From Geobacter sp. (lineage in GTDB: Bacteria > Desulfobacterota > Desulfuromonadia > Geobacterales > Pseudopelobacteraceae): a DNA stretch of 24,406 nt. Position 1 is the stretch's first letter. Each line of letters opens with the position of its first letter. Of this stretch, positions 1 to 8,220 are shown in pieces. Position numbers and translations under genes: made by a program. The stretch spans positions 1-24,406 of the forward strand of contig DAIERH010000010.1 in assembly GCA_027346925.1 (NCBI GenBank), read 5' to 3'. Under the pieces are notes generated by a model. That model searched no databases, was not told where the DNA came from, and worked only from the letters and a program-made list of their open reading frames with translations.

Positions 1-5
1 ACAAA

Positions 6-12
6 AAGGAGG
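6..12 (+). promoter_or_regulatory. Strong Shine-Dalgarno site for hyaS
   Basis: A perfect AAGGAGG lies 6 nt before the ATG at 19. It fixes the start of the hydrogenase small subunit. The promoter itself must lie to the left of the window. Confidence 0.85.
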
Positions 13-18
13 TTCCAG

Positions 19-1158
19 ATGGGTAAAGAAGAGTTTGGCCCGACACACGATGCCTTGGAACAACATCTTGAAAAACGGGAATACTCGGTCAGCGAGATTC
101 TCAAGGAGCGGGGGGTTTCCCGCCGCGACTTTCTCAAGTTTTGTTCGGCCGTAACGGCTGCAATGGCGCTGCCCGCTTCCTTCGCCCCCAGGGTTGCCGA
201 GGCGTTGGATCAGGTCAAGCGCCCGCCGCTGGTCTGGCTGGAATTTCAGGATTGCGCCGGTGATTCCGAGGCGCTCCTGCGCTCCGCCAATCCGACCGTG
301 GGCGAGATCGTGCTCGACATCCTCTCCGTGGATTATCACGAGACCATCATGGCCGCGGCCGGCCACCAGGCCGAAGCGGCCCTGGAAAAGACCATCAACG
401 ACTACAAGGGCAAGTACCTCTGTGTGGTCGAGGGTTCCATCCCCATGAAGGACGGCGGCGTCTACGGCTGCGTGGGCGGCAAGTCGCACCTGGACCGGGC
501 TCGCCAGGTCTGCGGCAACGCCGCCGCCACGGTGGCGGTCGGCACCTGTGCCACCTACGGCGGCATCGCCGCTGCCGTGCCCAACCCGACCGGTGCGGTG
601 GGGGTCAGGGATGCCGTTCCCGGCGCAACCGTCATCAACCTGCCCGGGTGCCCGGTCAACGCCGACAACCTGACCGCCACCATCGTGCATTACCTGGTGT
701 TCGGCAAGATACCGGACCTGGACGGCCACGGCCGGCCGCTGTTCGCTTATGGCAAGCGCATCCATGACAACTGCGAGCGCCGCCCCCATTTCGATGCCGG
801 CCAGTATGTGGAACAGTGGGGCGACGATGGCCACCGCAAGGGATTCTGCCTCTACAAGATGGGGTGCAAGGGGCCGGCCACCTTCCACAACTGTCCCACC
901 CAGCGCTACAACGAGAAGACCAGTTGGCCCGTCGGTGCCGGGCATCCCTGCGCCGGCTGTTCGGAGCCGGCCTTCTGGGACACCATGGGTCCCATGTACA
1001 AACGTCTGCCCAACGTCCCCGGCTTCGGCATCGAGCATACCGCCGACAAGATCGGCATGGGAGTGGCGGCCGGCGCTGCGGCGGCGTTTGCTGTCCATGG
1101 TGCGCTGAATGCCCTGAGAAAAGACAAAGAACCCAGCGACGAAACCAGGGAGGGATAG
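19..1158 (+). CDS. hyaS: [NiFe] hydrogenase small subunit, Tat-exported
   Basis: This is the electron-transfer subunit of a periplasm-facing, membrane-bound uptake-type [NiFe] hydrogenase; it carries the FeS clusters linking the NiFe site to cytochrome b. The 379-residue protein starts with a Tat signal (SRRDFLKF, residues 34-41, then a hydrophobic stretch). Distal cluster ligands are visible as His249, Cys252, Cys277 and Cys283, and medial ligands as Cys292, Cys311 and Cys314. Proximal ligands are Cys79, Cys177 and Cys211, but the fourth, normally Cys in a CxxC motif, is Asp82 (CAGD). A short hydrophobic segment near residues 346-366 looks like the C-terminal membrane anchor. It is followed 3 nt later by the large subunit gene. 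Gene order matches hyaSLBP of Geobacter sulfurreducens; the E. coli counterpart is hyaA/hybO. Family is certain; the exact hydrogenase subgroup is inferred. Confidence 0.96.
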   Translation: MGKEEFGPTHDALEQHLEKREYSVSEILKERGVSRRDFLKFCSAVTAAMALPASFAPRVAEALDQVKRPPLVWLEFQDCAGDSEALLRSANPTVGEIVLDILSVDYHETIMAAAGHQAEAALEKTINDYKGKYLCVVEGSIPMKDGGVYGCVGGKSHLDRARQVCGNAAATVAVGTCATYGGIAAAVPNPTGAVGVRDAVPGATVINLPGCPVNADNLTATIVHYLVFGKIPDLDGHGRPLFAYGKRIHDNCERRPHFDAGQYVEQWGDDGHRKGFCLYKMGCKGPATFHNCPTQRYNEKTSWPVGAGHPCAGCSEPAFWDTMGPMYKRLPNVPGFGIEHTADKIGMGVAAGAAAAFAVHGALNALRKDKEPSDETREG

Positions 1159-1161
1159 GAT

Positions 1162-2859
1162 ATGGCCAAGATAGTTGTTGACCCGATTACCCGGATAGAA
1201 GGGCATCTCCGCATCGAGGCCGAGGTGAACAACGGCAGGATCACCGATGCCTGGAGTTCCAGCACCATGTTCCGCGGGATCGAGAAGATCCTCAAGGGGC
1301 GCGACCCGCGCGATGCCTGGTTCTGGACACAGCGCTTCTGCGGCGTCTGCACCACCGTGCACTCCATTGCCTCCATCCGCGCCGTTGAGGATGCCCTCAA
1401 GATCAAGATTCCGCCCAACGCGCAGTTGATCCGCAACATCATCATCGGAATCCAGAACGTGCAGGATCATGTGATCCATTTCTATCACCTGCACGCCCTG
1501 GACTGGGTCGATGTCACCTCGGCCCTCAAGGCCGACCCGGCCGCCACCTCCAAGCTGGCCGCCTCCCTGTCGGACTGGCCCAACAACTCGGCCACCTACT
1601 TCAAGGGGGTGCAGGACAGGCTCAAGGCCTTCGTGGCCTCGGGCAGGCTCGGCCCCTTTGCCAACGCCTACTGGGGGCACCCGGCCTACAAGCTGCCGCC
1701 CGAGGCCAACCTGATGGCCACGGCCCATTATCTGGAGGCCCTGGAGTGGCAGAAGGACGTTATCAAGATCCACGCCATCCTGGGCAGCAAGAACCCCCAT
1801 CCCCAGACCTTCCTGGTGGGCGGCATGGCGATCCCCATCGACCCCGATTCCCAGAACGCCCTCAACGCCGACAAGCTGATGGAGATCAAGCGCCTGTTGA
1901 AGAAGGCCCAGGACTTCGTGGAAAAGGTCTACATCCCCGACCTCCTGGCGGTGGCCTCGTTCTACAAGGATTGGGCCGCCATCGGCGGCGGTGTCGGCAA
2001 TTACCTCAGCTATGGCGATTTCCCCGATGCCAACGGCAACCTCTGGTTTCCGGCCGGGGCCATCATGAACAAGGACATCGCCAAGGTGCTGCCTTTGGAC
2101 CAGAAAAAGGTCGCCGAATACGTGGACCACTCCTGGTACGATTATGCCGAGGGCGCTGGCAAGGGGCTCCATCCCTGGGACGGCGAGTCTGAGCCGCGCT
2201 ATACCGGTCCCAAGCCTCCCTACGAGTACCTGGAAACCGAAAAGAAATACTCCTGGGTCAAGGCCCCCCGTTACGACGAACAGGCCATGGAGGTCGGACC
2301 GCTGGCCCGTGTGCTGGTGGCCTATTGCTCGGGCCACAAGGAGGCCAAGGCGGCCGTGGACATGGTGCTGGGCAAGCTGGGGGTCGGTCCCGCGGCACTC
2401 TTCTCCACCCTGGGAAGGACCGGGGCCCGGGGCATCGACTGCTTGCTGATCGCCCGCCAGACCCCCAAATGGCTGGACGAACTGATCGGCAACATCTCCA
2501 AGGGGGATTACCGCATCCACGCCAACGAAAAATGGGATCCATCAGAGTGGCCGGCCGAGGCCAGCGGCTACGGCTGGCACGAGGCGCCCCGCGGCGCCTT
2601 GGGACACTGGGTCAAGATCAAGGACCAGAAGATCCTCAATTACCAGGCGGTGGTCCCCTCCACCTGGAACGCGTCGCCCCGCGACGCCAAGGGACAGCGC
2701 GGACCCTACGAGGCGGCCCTGGTGGGCACGCCGGTGGCCGATCCCAACCAGCCGCTGGAGATACTGCGCACCATCCACTCCTTCGACCCCTGTCTGGCCT
2801 GCGCCGTCCACGTGATGGACGCCACCGGCAACGAAGTGGTCAAGGTCAAGGTTTCCTAG
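1162..2859 (+). CDS. hyaL: [NiFe] hydrogenase large (catalytic) subunit precursor
   Basis: This subunit holds the NiFe(CN)2CO site that splits or forms H2. It has 565 residues, the usual length. The N-terminal RIEGH motif is at residues 11-15. The first pair of metal-binding cysteines is in RFCGVC (Cys60, Cys63) and the second in DPCLACAVH (Cys544, Cys547) near the C-terminus. Fifteen residues follow His550 (starting VMDATG), matching the tail removed by the dedicated endopeptidase after nickel insertion, so the gene encodes a precursor that needs hyaP. The protein has no signal peptide and is expected to be carried across the membrane with the Tat-tagged small subunit. An ATG at 1162 follows the hyaS stop by 3 nt, with GGAGGG upstream inside the end of hyaS, so the two are probably translated together. 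Confidence 0.97.
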   Translation: MAKIVVDPITRIEGHLRIEAEVNNGRITDAWSSSTMFRGIEKILKGRDPRDAWFWTQRFCGVCTTVHSIASIRAVEDALKIKIPPNAQLIRNIIIGIQNVQDHVIHFYHLHALDWVDVTSALKADPAATSKLAASLSDWPNNSATYFKGVQDRLKAFVASGRLGPFANAYWGHPAYKLPPEANLMATAHYLEALEWQKDVIKIHAILGSKNPHPQTFLVGGMAIPIDPDSQNALNADKLMEIKRLLKKAQDFVEKVYIPDLLAVASFYKDWAAIGGGVGNYLSYGDFPDANGNLWFPAGAIMNKDIAKVLPLDQKKVAEYVDHSWYDYAEGAGKGLHPWDGESEPRYTGPKPPYEYLETEKKYSWVKAPRYDEQAMEVGPLARVLVAYCSGHKEAKAAVDMVLGKLGVGPAALFSTLGRTGARGIDCLLIARQTPKWLDELIGNISKGDYRIHANEKWDPSEWPAEASGYGWHEAPRGALGHWVKIKDQKILNYQAVVPSTWNASPRDAKGQRGPYEAALVGTPVADPNQPLEILRTIHSFDPCLACAVHVMDATGNEVVKVKVS

Positions 2860-2873
2860 AAAGGGGGCCGGCT

Positions 2874-3539
2874 ATGAGCGAACAATGCAAATTCAAGCGC
2901 TACATCTGGGAACTGCCGGTGCGCTGGTGCCACTGGGTCAACGTGGTGTCCATAGTTGTCCTGTGTGTCACCGGTTTCTTCATAGGCACCCCTTTCTCCT
3001 TCGGCAGGTCGGCATCGGATTTCACCATGGGGTGGATCCGTTTCTTCCACTTCACGGCCGCCTACCTGTTCACCATCAGCGTGATCTCGCGGGTGGTCTG
3101 GTCGTTTATCGGCAACCGTTATTCCGGCTGGCGGGAATTTTTTCCCCTGGCCACGGCCAAGGGGCGGGAGAAGACCGTCAGGATGCTGCGCTATTACCTG
3201 CTGATCGACAGGGAGGTGCCCGAGACCGTCGGCCATAACCCCCTGGCCACTTCGGCCTATATTGTGCTGTTTTTCATCTATTCCCTGATGATCCTGACCG
3301 GTTTTGCGCTTTACGCCCTGCATGCGCCCGGTTCGCCCATGTACCGGATGCTCGGCTTCATGTATGCCCTGTTCAGCAACCAGGGGATGCGCCTGGCGCA
3401 CCACTTCAGCATGTGGCTCATCGTGGGATTCGTCATCAACCACATCTACAGCGCCTGGCTGATGGACATCAAGGAGCACGGCAGCGAGATCTCCAGCATT
3501 TTCAGCGGCTACAAGTTCACGGTACACAAGGAAGATTGA
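2874..3539 (+). CDS. hyaB: Hydrogenase b-type cytochrome subunit, membrane anchor
   Basis: This is the integral membrane diheme cytochrome b (HyaC/HupC family) that takes electrons from the small subunit and passes them to quinone. The start is the ATG at 2874 with a GGGGG stretch just upstream; it gives 221 residues, the normal family size, whereas the open frame extends back into hyaL only as a shadow. Four hydrophobic helices are visible near residues 20-42, 54-80, 124-150 and 174-198. Candidate heme-ligating histidines lie in them: His20 (WCHW), His59 (FFHF), His176/177 and His190. It lies 14 nt after hyaL and is followed by a strong terminator at 3565-3593. The symbol follows Geobacter usage, where HyaB is the cytochrome; in E. 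coli naming it would be hyaC. Confidence 0.94.
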   Translation: MSEQCKFKRYIWELPVRWCHWVNVVSIVVLCVTGFFIGTPFSFGRSASDFTMGWIRFFHFTAAYLFTISVISRVVWSFIGNRYSGWREFFPLATAKGREKTVRMLRYYLLIDREVPETVGHNPLATSAYIVLFFIYSLMILTGFALYALHAPGSPMYRMLGFMYALFSNQGMRLAHHFSMWLIVGFVINHIYSAWLMDIKEHGSEISSIFSGYKFTVHKED

Positions 3540-3564
3540 GGTTGCCTTTTTATGCTATGATGTC

Positions 3565-3593
3565 GGGCGCGCAATGTTGCGCGCCCTTTTTTT
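3565..3593 (+). terminator. Perfect intrinsic terminator between hyaB and hyaP
   Basis: A 10-bp perfect stem (3565-3574 pairing with 3577-3586; GGGCGCGCAA and TTGCGCGCCC) has a minimal loop, in practice about 4 nt, and is followed by seven T residues (3587-3593). It starts 25 nt after the hyaB stop codon. It should strongly reduce read-through from the structural hydrogenase genes into the endopeptidase gene. Confidence 0.9.
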
Positions 3594-3637
3594 GTGTGTG
3601 AAAGGCGTCGTTATTGAATGAATTAGATGGGAGAATT

Positions 3638-4138
3638 ATGAATAGCAACGACAATACGGCGCCGACAGTGCTGATCCTCGGCATCGGCAACCTGGTGATG
3701 AGTGATGATGGGGTAGGGGTGGTCGTCGTGCAACGGCTCCAGCGGGAGTATCGCCTGCCGCCGGAGGTGGATGTCATGGACGGGGGCACGCTGGGGCTGG
3801 ACATCCTTCCCCGCCTGGAGGGGATCGAGCGACTGATCGTGGTGGATGCGGTGGAAACGGGCGGGAAGCCGGGAACCTGCGTCCGGCTGGCCGGGGACGA
3901 CATTCCCTTGGCCCTGGAGACCAAGATTTCACCCCATCAGATGGGGCTCAAGGACCTGCTCACAGTTGCCCTGCTCATGGGGCATGCCCCGCGGGAAATG
4001 GTCCTGGTGGGCGTTCAACCGGGCAGCATCGAGATGGGAACCGATTTGACCCCGGACGTGGCGGCGCAGGTTGACAGCATGCTTGCCGCAATCATGCATG
4101 AACTGCGGTCATGGGGCATCGAGGCGGCTCCGGCCTAG
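3638..4138 (+). CDS. hyaP: Hydrogenase maturation endopeptidase
   Basis: This nickel-dependent protease (HyaD/HybD family) trims the C-terminal tail of the large subunit once nickel is in place. The GIGNLVMSDDG motif near the N-terminus, the Asp of VDAVETGG and the His of SPHQMG line up with the three nickel ligands known in HybD (Glu16, Asp62, His93), with Asp in place of the first Glu, a common variation. I chose the ATG at 3638, preceded by GGGAG, giving 166 residues, close to HybD's 164; the in-frame ATG at 3614 would add 8 residues and is possible. The gene lies beyond a strong terminator, so it may need read-through or its own promoter, although no clear promoter is visible. Its stop codon overlaps that of the opposing kinase gene at 4135-4138. 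Confidence 0.93.
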   Translation: MNSNDNTAPTVLILGIGNLVMSDDGVGVVVVQRLQREYRLPPEVDVMDGGTLGLDILPRLEGIERLIVVDAVETGGKPGTCVRLAGDDIPLALETKISPHQMGLKDLLTVALLMGHAPREMVLVGVQPGSIEMGTDLTPDVAAQVDSMLAAIMHELRSWGIEAAPA

Positions 4139-4563
4139 CCGAGCATTTTTTTCATCTCCAGCACGTTCCCTCCCTTGGCCCGTTTGTACACAACCGAATC
4201 CATCAGCGACCTGATGATGAAGATGCCGCGACCCTTTTCTTCGATCTGTGCGGCGTTGAAAAGAGGGGGCGGCACCGTATTCAGGTCGAACCCCCGGCCA
4301 TGGTCAAAGACCCTGATGTAGAGTTCCCTGTCGGAGATGCTGATGCGGATCTGCACCTCCTTGTGGGGATCCGCGGCGTTGGCGTGCTTGATGGCGTTGA
4401 CCACGGCCTCGGTCAGCACCATGTTGAGATGATGGGCGAGCGCCTCGCGGTCACCGCGAAAATTGTCCACCACCCGGGCCAGATCCTCGCCGATCTTGCC
4501 GATCAGACTCAGGTAGCGGGTCTGGTTGGGGACGGTTATTTCCAGGTCTATCTTATTCTTCAT
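4135..4563 (-). CDS. RsbW/SpoIIAB-type anti-sigma serine kinase
   Basis: A 142-residue GHKL-type ATPase of the partner-switching family. Such proteins bind and block a sigma factor or other target, and also phosphorylate a STAS antagonist on serine. The N box is seen in LTEAVVNAIKHA, the G1 box in DHGRGFD and the G2 box in EEKGRGIFIIRSLMD, so ATP binding should be intact. The start is the ATG whose complement is 4561-4563, preceded by GAGGG. The open frame runs further upstream, but that extension overlaps the neighbouring STAS gene and is low-quality sequence. It is the last gene of the minus-strand cluster, 53 nt after the STAS stop. No sigma factor is adjacent, so the regulated target is unknown. 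Confidence 0.9.
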   Translation of the reverse strand: MKNKIDLEITVPNQTRYLSLIGKIGEDLARVVDNFRGDREALAHHLNMVLTEAVVNAIKHANAADPHKEVQIRISISDRELYIRVFDHGRGFDLNTVPPPLFNAAQIEEKGRGIFIIRSLMDSVVYKRAKGGNVLEMKKMLG

Positions 4564-4616
4564 GATTCCCTCGCACGGTGGGAATGGGTTTTCTGTCATC
4601 TGTGATGGCGTTACAT

Positions 4617-4952
4617 TTACATGCTCTCCAGTGCCTCGTCCACGGTTTGGAATATATCGAACACGCGGTGCAGGCGGGTCAACTCGAACATGGACCTGAC
4701 CTGGGCCTGAAGCCCGCACAGCTTGAGGCTGCCCTGACGCGTCGAGGCGTTCTTGAAGCCGGATACCAGTACGCCCAGCCCCGAACTGTCGATAAAGCGC
4801 ACCTCCTTCAGGTCTATCAGGATATCCTTTGCCCCTCCCTCGAACAGCCGGTTCATCTCTGCCTTCAATTCCTCGGAGTTGTGCGCATCGAGACGCTCCT
4901 CACGCACGAAGATCACCATCAGGTTGCCGTTTGCTTCCGTCTTCAGATTCAT
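4617..4952 (-). CDS. STAS-domain anti-sigma factor antagonist (RsbV/SpoIIAA-like)
   Basis: A 111-residue single STAS domain. In the family, the unphosphorylated form binds the RsbW-type kinase and frees its target; phosphorylation by that kinase switches it off and a PP2C phosphatase switches it on again. The conserved phosphorylation loop is clear as IDSSGLGVL, with Ser56/Ser57 as the candidate site. The start ATG (complement of 4950-4952) is preceded by AAGAGGGG about 9 nt upstream. It lies between a gene for a SpoIIE-type phosphatase (19 nt upstream) and the RsbW-type kinase gene, so all three enzymes of a partner switch are encoded together. Confidence 0.94.
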   Translation of the reverse strand: MNLKTEANGNLMVIFVREERLDAHNSEELKAEMNRLFEGGAKDILIDLKEVRFIDSSGLGVLVSGFKNASTRQGSLKLCGLQAQVRSMFELTRLHRVFDIFQTVDEALESM

Positions 4953-4971
4953 GTGTCGTTACCCCTCTTGC

Positions 4972-7900
4972 CTAATGAATTTTGAGTACTACCAGTGATA
5001 TATCGTCCTGCAAGGTATCGGATTCCGTAAATTCGGTTACCGTTGTATAGAATGAATCGATGATCTCCGTAACCGAAAGGTGAGTCACTCTGCCCAGGTG
5101 TTCGCAGATCCGTTCGGTCCCGAACAGCTCACCCTGGGGGTTCATCGCCTCATTCACGCCATCGGTGTAGAACAGCACCACGTCCCCTTTCAGCAACTCA
5201 ATGCCGCGCTCCTCGAACACGACGGACTTTTTCACCCCCATGATCAGCCCCTCGGCATCCAGCCTGATACAGGACGATTCACCGGTGCGCCTGACGAGCG
5301 GCTGGTTGTGGCCGGCATTGGCGTAGGTGAGCCGGCCGGTGGCTGAATTGTATTTGGCGTAAAACATGGTGATGAACAGTTCGGCGCGGGTCAGATCCTC
5401 GTAGAGTTGGTTGTTGAGGGTCTGCAGGATAGTGCTGGCATTGAGGGCGGAATTGGCCTGGGCGTGCAACAGGGTGCGCACCTCGGACATGATCAGGGCC
5501 GCACCCACGCTGTGGCCGGATACGTCGGCAATCAGCAGATCAACGCTGTGGTCATTATACTGAAAAAAGTCATAATAGTCACCCCCCACATGGGCGGCCG
5601 AGATGCAGCGTCCGGCCATGTCGATGCCGAACAGTTCCGGCGCCGAGCCGGGCAGGAGCGACATCTGGATCTGCTGGGCGATCTCCATGTCCCGCAGCAC
5701 GCGGGCATGTTCCAGTTGGGCCTGCTCCTTTTGAATCCGCTCCCGTTCCCTGGCCTCCATTTCACGGACAATGGTGACCGCCTGGGCCAGTTGTCCGGCC
5801 AGGCTGGAGAGGAGCCCCAGGAACTCCTCGGTGAAGAGCCCGGGGATTGACTTGGAAAAGACCGACATGATGCCGAGAGACGGTTCCCCTTCACGGAAGA
5901 TCGGGATGTGGGCACAGGAGACGATCCCTTCGCCGATGGTACGTTCCAGTGCAACGGTGCCGGCCGCCAGCGAGGTGTCGTTGACGAAATGGGCCTTGCG
6001 GTCAACAAGTGCCATATCGCAATAGGGTTTGCTCTCCATGAACCAGTGTTTTTGGTTTATGGGCCGGCGATTGGTTCCCTGGTAACTCCTGACCGTCAGG
6101 TCGCCGTCAGCGGTGCGGAGCTGGATGATGACGGCGTCCAGCTTGAATTCCTTGAGCAGCAGGTTCAAAAGGTCGTCCATGATGATCTGCAGGTCAAGGG
6201 TGCGATTGATGATTTCGGATGCTTTCAAACGGACGAAGAGCGCCTCGCGGCTTTGATCCAGCGAGGTCTTGACATTGCTGAAGATGTCGTAGACCGATTC
6301 CATGCGGGAACCCATGTCGGACAGGAAACTGTCCACGATGGCGCCGGCCGCTGCCGCACCGACCGAACCAGCCAGGGTTTTTTCGGTGAAGCGCTTCAGG
6401 TTTGGGAGTTCGAACTCGGAGACATTCCCGACGGCGTCGATTTCGCGGTCGCCGATATAGGCGAAGATCGCCCCGCGCGCCTCGGTCTCGCCGATGAATT
6501 TTGACATCAGGTTGACGAACTGGGTTATGGTGACCGGCTTGGAAAGGCGTTTGGTCTCGGCATGGCGGTAGCCGCGCGACAGATCGAACATGCCGGTGAA
6601 TTTGCGCAGTTGGTCGTATTCACGCTCGTCCTGTCTGAGCAGGATCGAGCAGGTGATATAACCGCCGATATTGAACAGCATGCTCCAGAACAGGGAGTGG
6701 CTCCACAGATCCATGCCGGACAGGCCGAACAGTGCGGTCGGCTTGAGCAGGCCGATGCCGAACGGTCCCGAGGCAAGCAGGTCCGCGCCGATCCAGCCCG
6801 AGCGGATGAAGGAAGGGAGCAAGAGGGTGTAGAACCAGGTCAGGGAGCCGAGCAGGATACCGGTGATGGCGCCGGCCTTGTTGCCGCGCCGCCAGTAGAG
6901 TCCGCCCAGCATGGCCGGCAGGAACTGCGTGGCAGCGGAGAAGGAGATCAGCCCCATGTTGACCAGCATGAAGGTGTCGCCCACGATGCGGTAATAAAAA
7001 TAGCCCAGAAAGATCACCAGGAAGATTCCCAGGCGTTTCAGATTGATCAGCAGGAGCGGGAACCAGGCCTGGGGGGTGAAGCGGACGATGACCGGCATGA
7101 AGATATGGTTGAGCAGCATGGTGGAGATGGCCACCGCCTCCACCATCACCATGCCGGCTGCGGCCGAGAGCCCTCCCAGGAAGGCCAGCATGGCGATGCC
7201 GTCATGGCCGCTGACAAGCGGGATGTTGATGACGAAAAAGTCTGCTCCCACGGCGCTTCCCGTGGCGAGAATACCTCCCAGGGCGATCGGCATGACAAAC
7301 AGGTTGATCAGGAACAGATAAGCCGGAAAAAGCCACATGGCCTTGGTTATGTGGCTTTCGTCCGAGTTTTCGATCACCATGACGTGAAACTGACGCGGGA
7401 GCAGCATGATTGCGCCCATGGACATGAACAGCATGCTGAAGGAAGAGATGTAATCCGGGTCGTTGACGGCGCTGCCAAGGGTGAACAGTCGGGCGAAAAG
7501 CTCGGGCTGCATCTTGTGGAAACGGGTGAATATGTCGCTAAACCCGTCGAAGAGCTGGTAGGTTACAAACAGTCCGACCCCCAGCAGGCTTACCAGCTTG
7601 ACCAGCGATTCAAAGGCCACCGCCGCTATCAACCCTTCGTGCCGCTCGGACGACACCAGTCTGCGGGCGCCGAAAATAACACTGAAAACTGACAGGATGA
7701 CCGCCAGCAGCAGCCCGCTGGGAAGCGTCACTTCCGCGCCGCCGCGGGGGAGATGGATGCTTTCCCCCCGAAACCCGCTGATCAGGTAAAAGCTGGTGGA
7801 AACCGCCTTTATCTGCAGGGCTATATAGGGCATGATCCCCAGGATGGCGATCAGGGTTACCAGTGCGCCCAACCAGAGCGATTTGCCGTAGCGCAGGCTG

Positions 7901-8220
7901 ATGAAGTCGGCGATGGAGGTGATGTTGTTCTCCTTGCTGATCCGGACGATGCGGCGCAGCACGAAAAACCAGGAAAAGGCGGTCAGGGTCGGGCCGAGGT
8001 AGATCAGCACAAAGTCGATGCCGATGGTGGCGGCCCTGCCCACACTGCCGTAAAAGGTCCATGTGGTGCAGTAGACCGCGATGGAGAGAGAATAGACGTA
8101 CGGGTTGGCGATGATGCTGCGGCCGGTTTCCTTGCGGTGATGGGCGTACAAGGCTATCAGGAAGATCAGCGCGGTGTAGCAGAGCGATATGAATGCCGCT
8201 AGGACAAGGCCGGCTTTCAC
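4972..8220 (-). CDS. Sodium/solute symporter-like sensor fused to GAF and SpoIIE/PP2C phosphatase
   Basis: A 1082-residue membrane-bound serine phosphatase. Residues 1-530 form a multi-helix sodium:solute symporter (SSS) domain of the type fused to histidine kinases such as CbrA, including the characteristic VYCTTWTFYGSVGRAA segment near residue 50. Residues about 535-650 form a linker, residues about 665-815 a GAF-like domain, residues 820-850 a charged coiled-coil-like helix, and residues 855-1082 a SpoIIE/PP2C phosphatase. The expected metal-binding acids are present: Asp881 (GGDYYD), Asp899 (ADVSGH), Asp1020 (YTDG) and Asp1072/1073 (QDDIS), so it should be active. It begins with GTG (complement of 8218-8220), which overlaps the stop of the small membrane protein by 4 nt (GTGA), implying translational coupling. 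The likely substrate is the STAS protein encoded 19 nt downstream. Whether the SSS part transports a solute or only senses it is unknown. Confidence 0.93.
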   Translation of the reverse strand: MKAGLVLAAFISLCYTALIFLIALYAHHRKETGRSIIANPYVYSLSIAVYCTTWTFYGSVGRAATIGIDFVLIYLGPTLTAFSWFFVLRRIVRISKENNITSIADFISLRYGKSLWLGALVTLIAILGIMPYIALQIKAVSTSFYLISGFRGESIHLPRGGAEVTLPSGLLLAVILSVFSVIFGARRLVSSERHEGLIAAVAFESLVKLVSLLGVGLFVTYQLFDGFSDIFTRFHKMQPELFARLFTLGSAVNDPDYISSFSMLFMSMGAIMLLPRQFHVMVIENSDESHITKAMWLFPAYLFLINLFVMPIALGGILATGSAVGADFFVINIPLVSGHDGIAMLAFLGGLSAAAGMVMVEAVAISTMLLNHIFMPVIVRFTPQAWFPLLLINLKRLGIFLVIFLGYFYYRIVGDTFMLVNMGLISFSAATQFLPAMLGGLYWRRGNKAGAITGILLGSLTWFYTLLLPSFIRSGWIGADLLASGPFGIGLLKPTALFGLSGMDLWSHSLFWSMLFNIGGYITCSILLRQDEREYDQLRKFTGMFDLSRGYRHAETKRLSKPVTITQFVNLMSKFIGETEARGAIFAYIGDREIDAVGNVSEFELPNLKRFTEKTLAGSVGAAAAGAIVDSFLSDMGSRMESVYDIFSNVKTSLDQSREALFVRLKASEIINRTLDLQIIMDDLLNLLLKEFKLDAVIIQLRTADGDLTVRSYQGTNRRPINQKHWFMESKPYCDMALVDRKAHFVNDTSLAAGTVALERTIGEGIVSCAHIPIFREGEPSLGIMSVFSKSIPGLFTEEFLGLLSSLAGQLAQAVTIVREMEARERERIQKEQAQLEHARVLRDMEIAQQIQMSLLPGSAPELFGIDMAGRCISAAHVGGDYYDFFQYNDHSVDLLIADVSGHSVGAALIMSEVRTLLHAQANSALNASTILQTLNNQLYEDLTRAELFITMFYAKYNSATGRLTYANAGHNQPLVRRTGESSCIRLDAEGLIMGVKKSVVFEERGIELLKGDVVLFYTDGVNEAMNPQGELFGTERICEHLGRVTHLSVTEIIDSFYTTVTEFTESDTLQDDISLVVLKIH

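Noticed and set aside
2325..2873. Upstream extension of the cytochrome b reading frame
   Set aside because: It overlaps the end of the large subunit gene including its active-site motif; the ATG at 2874 gives the normal length.
6562..7692. 376-codon plus-strand frame opposite the symporter-phosphatase gene
   Set aside because: Composition is rich in Gln, Glu, Asp and His, as expected for an antisense shadow of membrane helices; no domain is recognisable.
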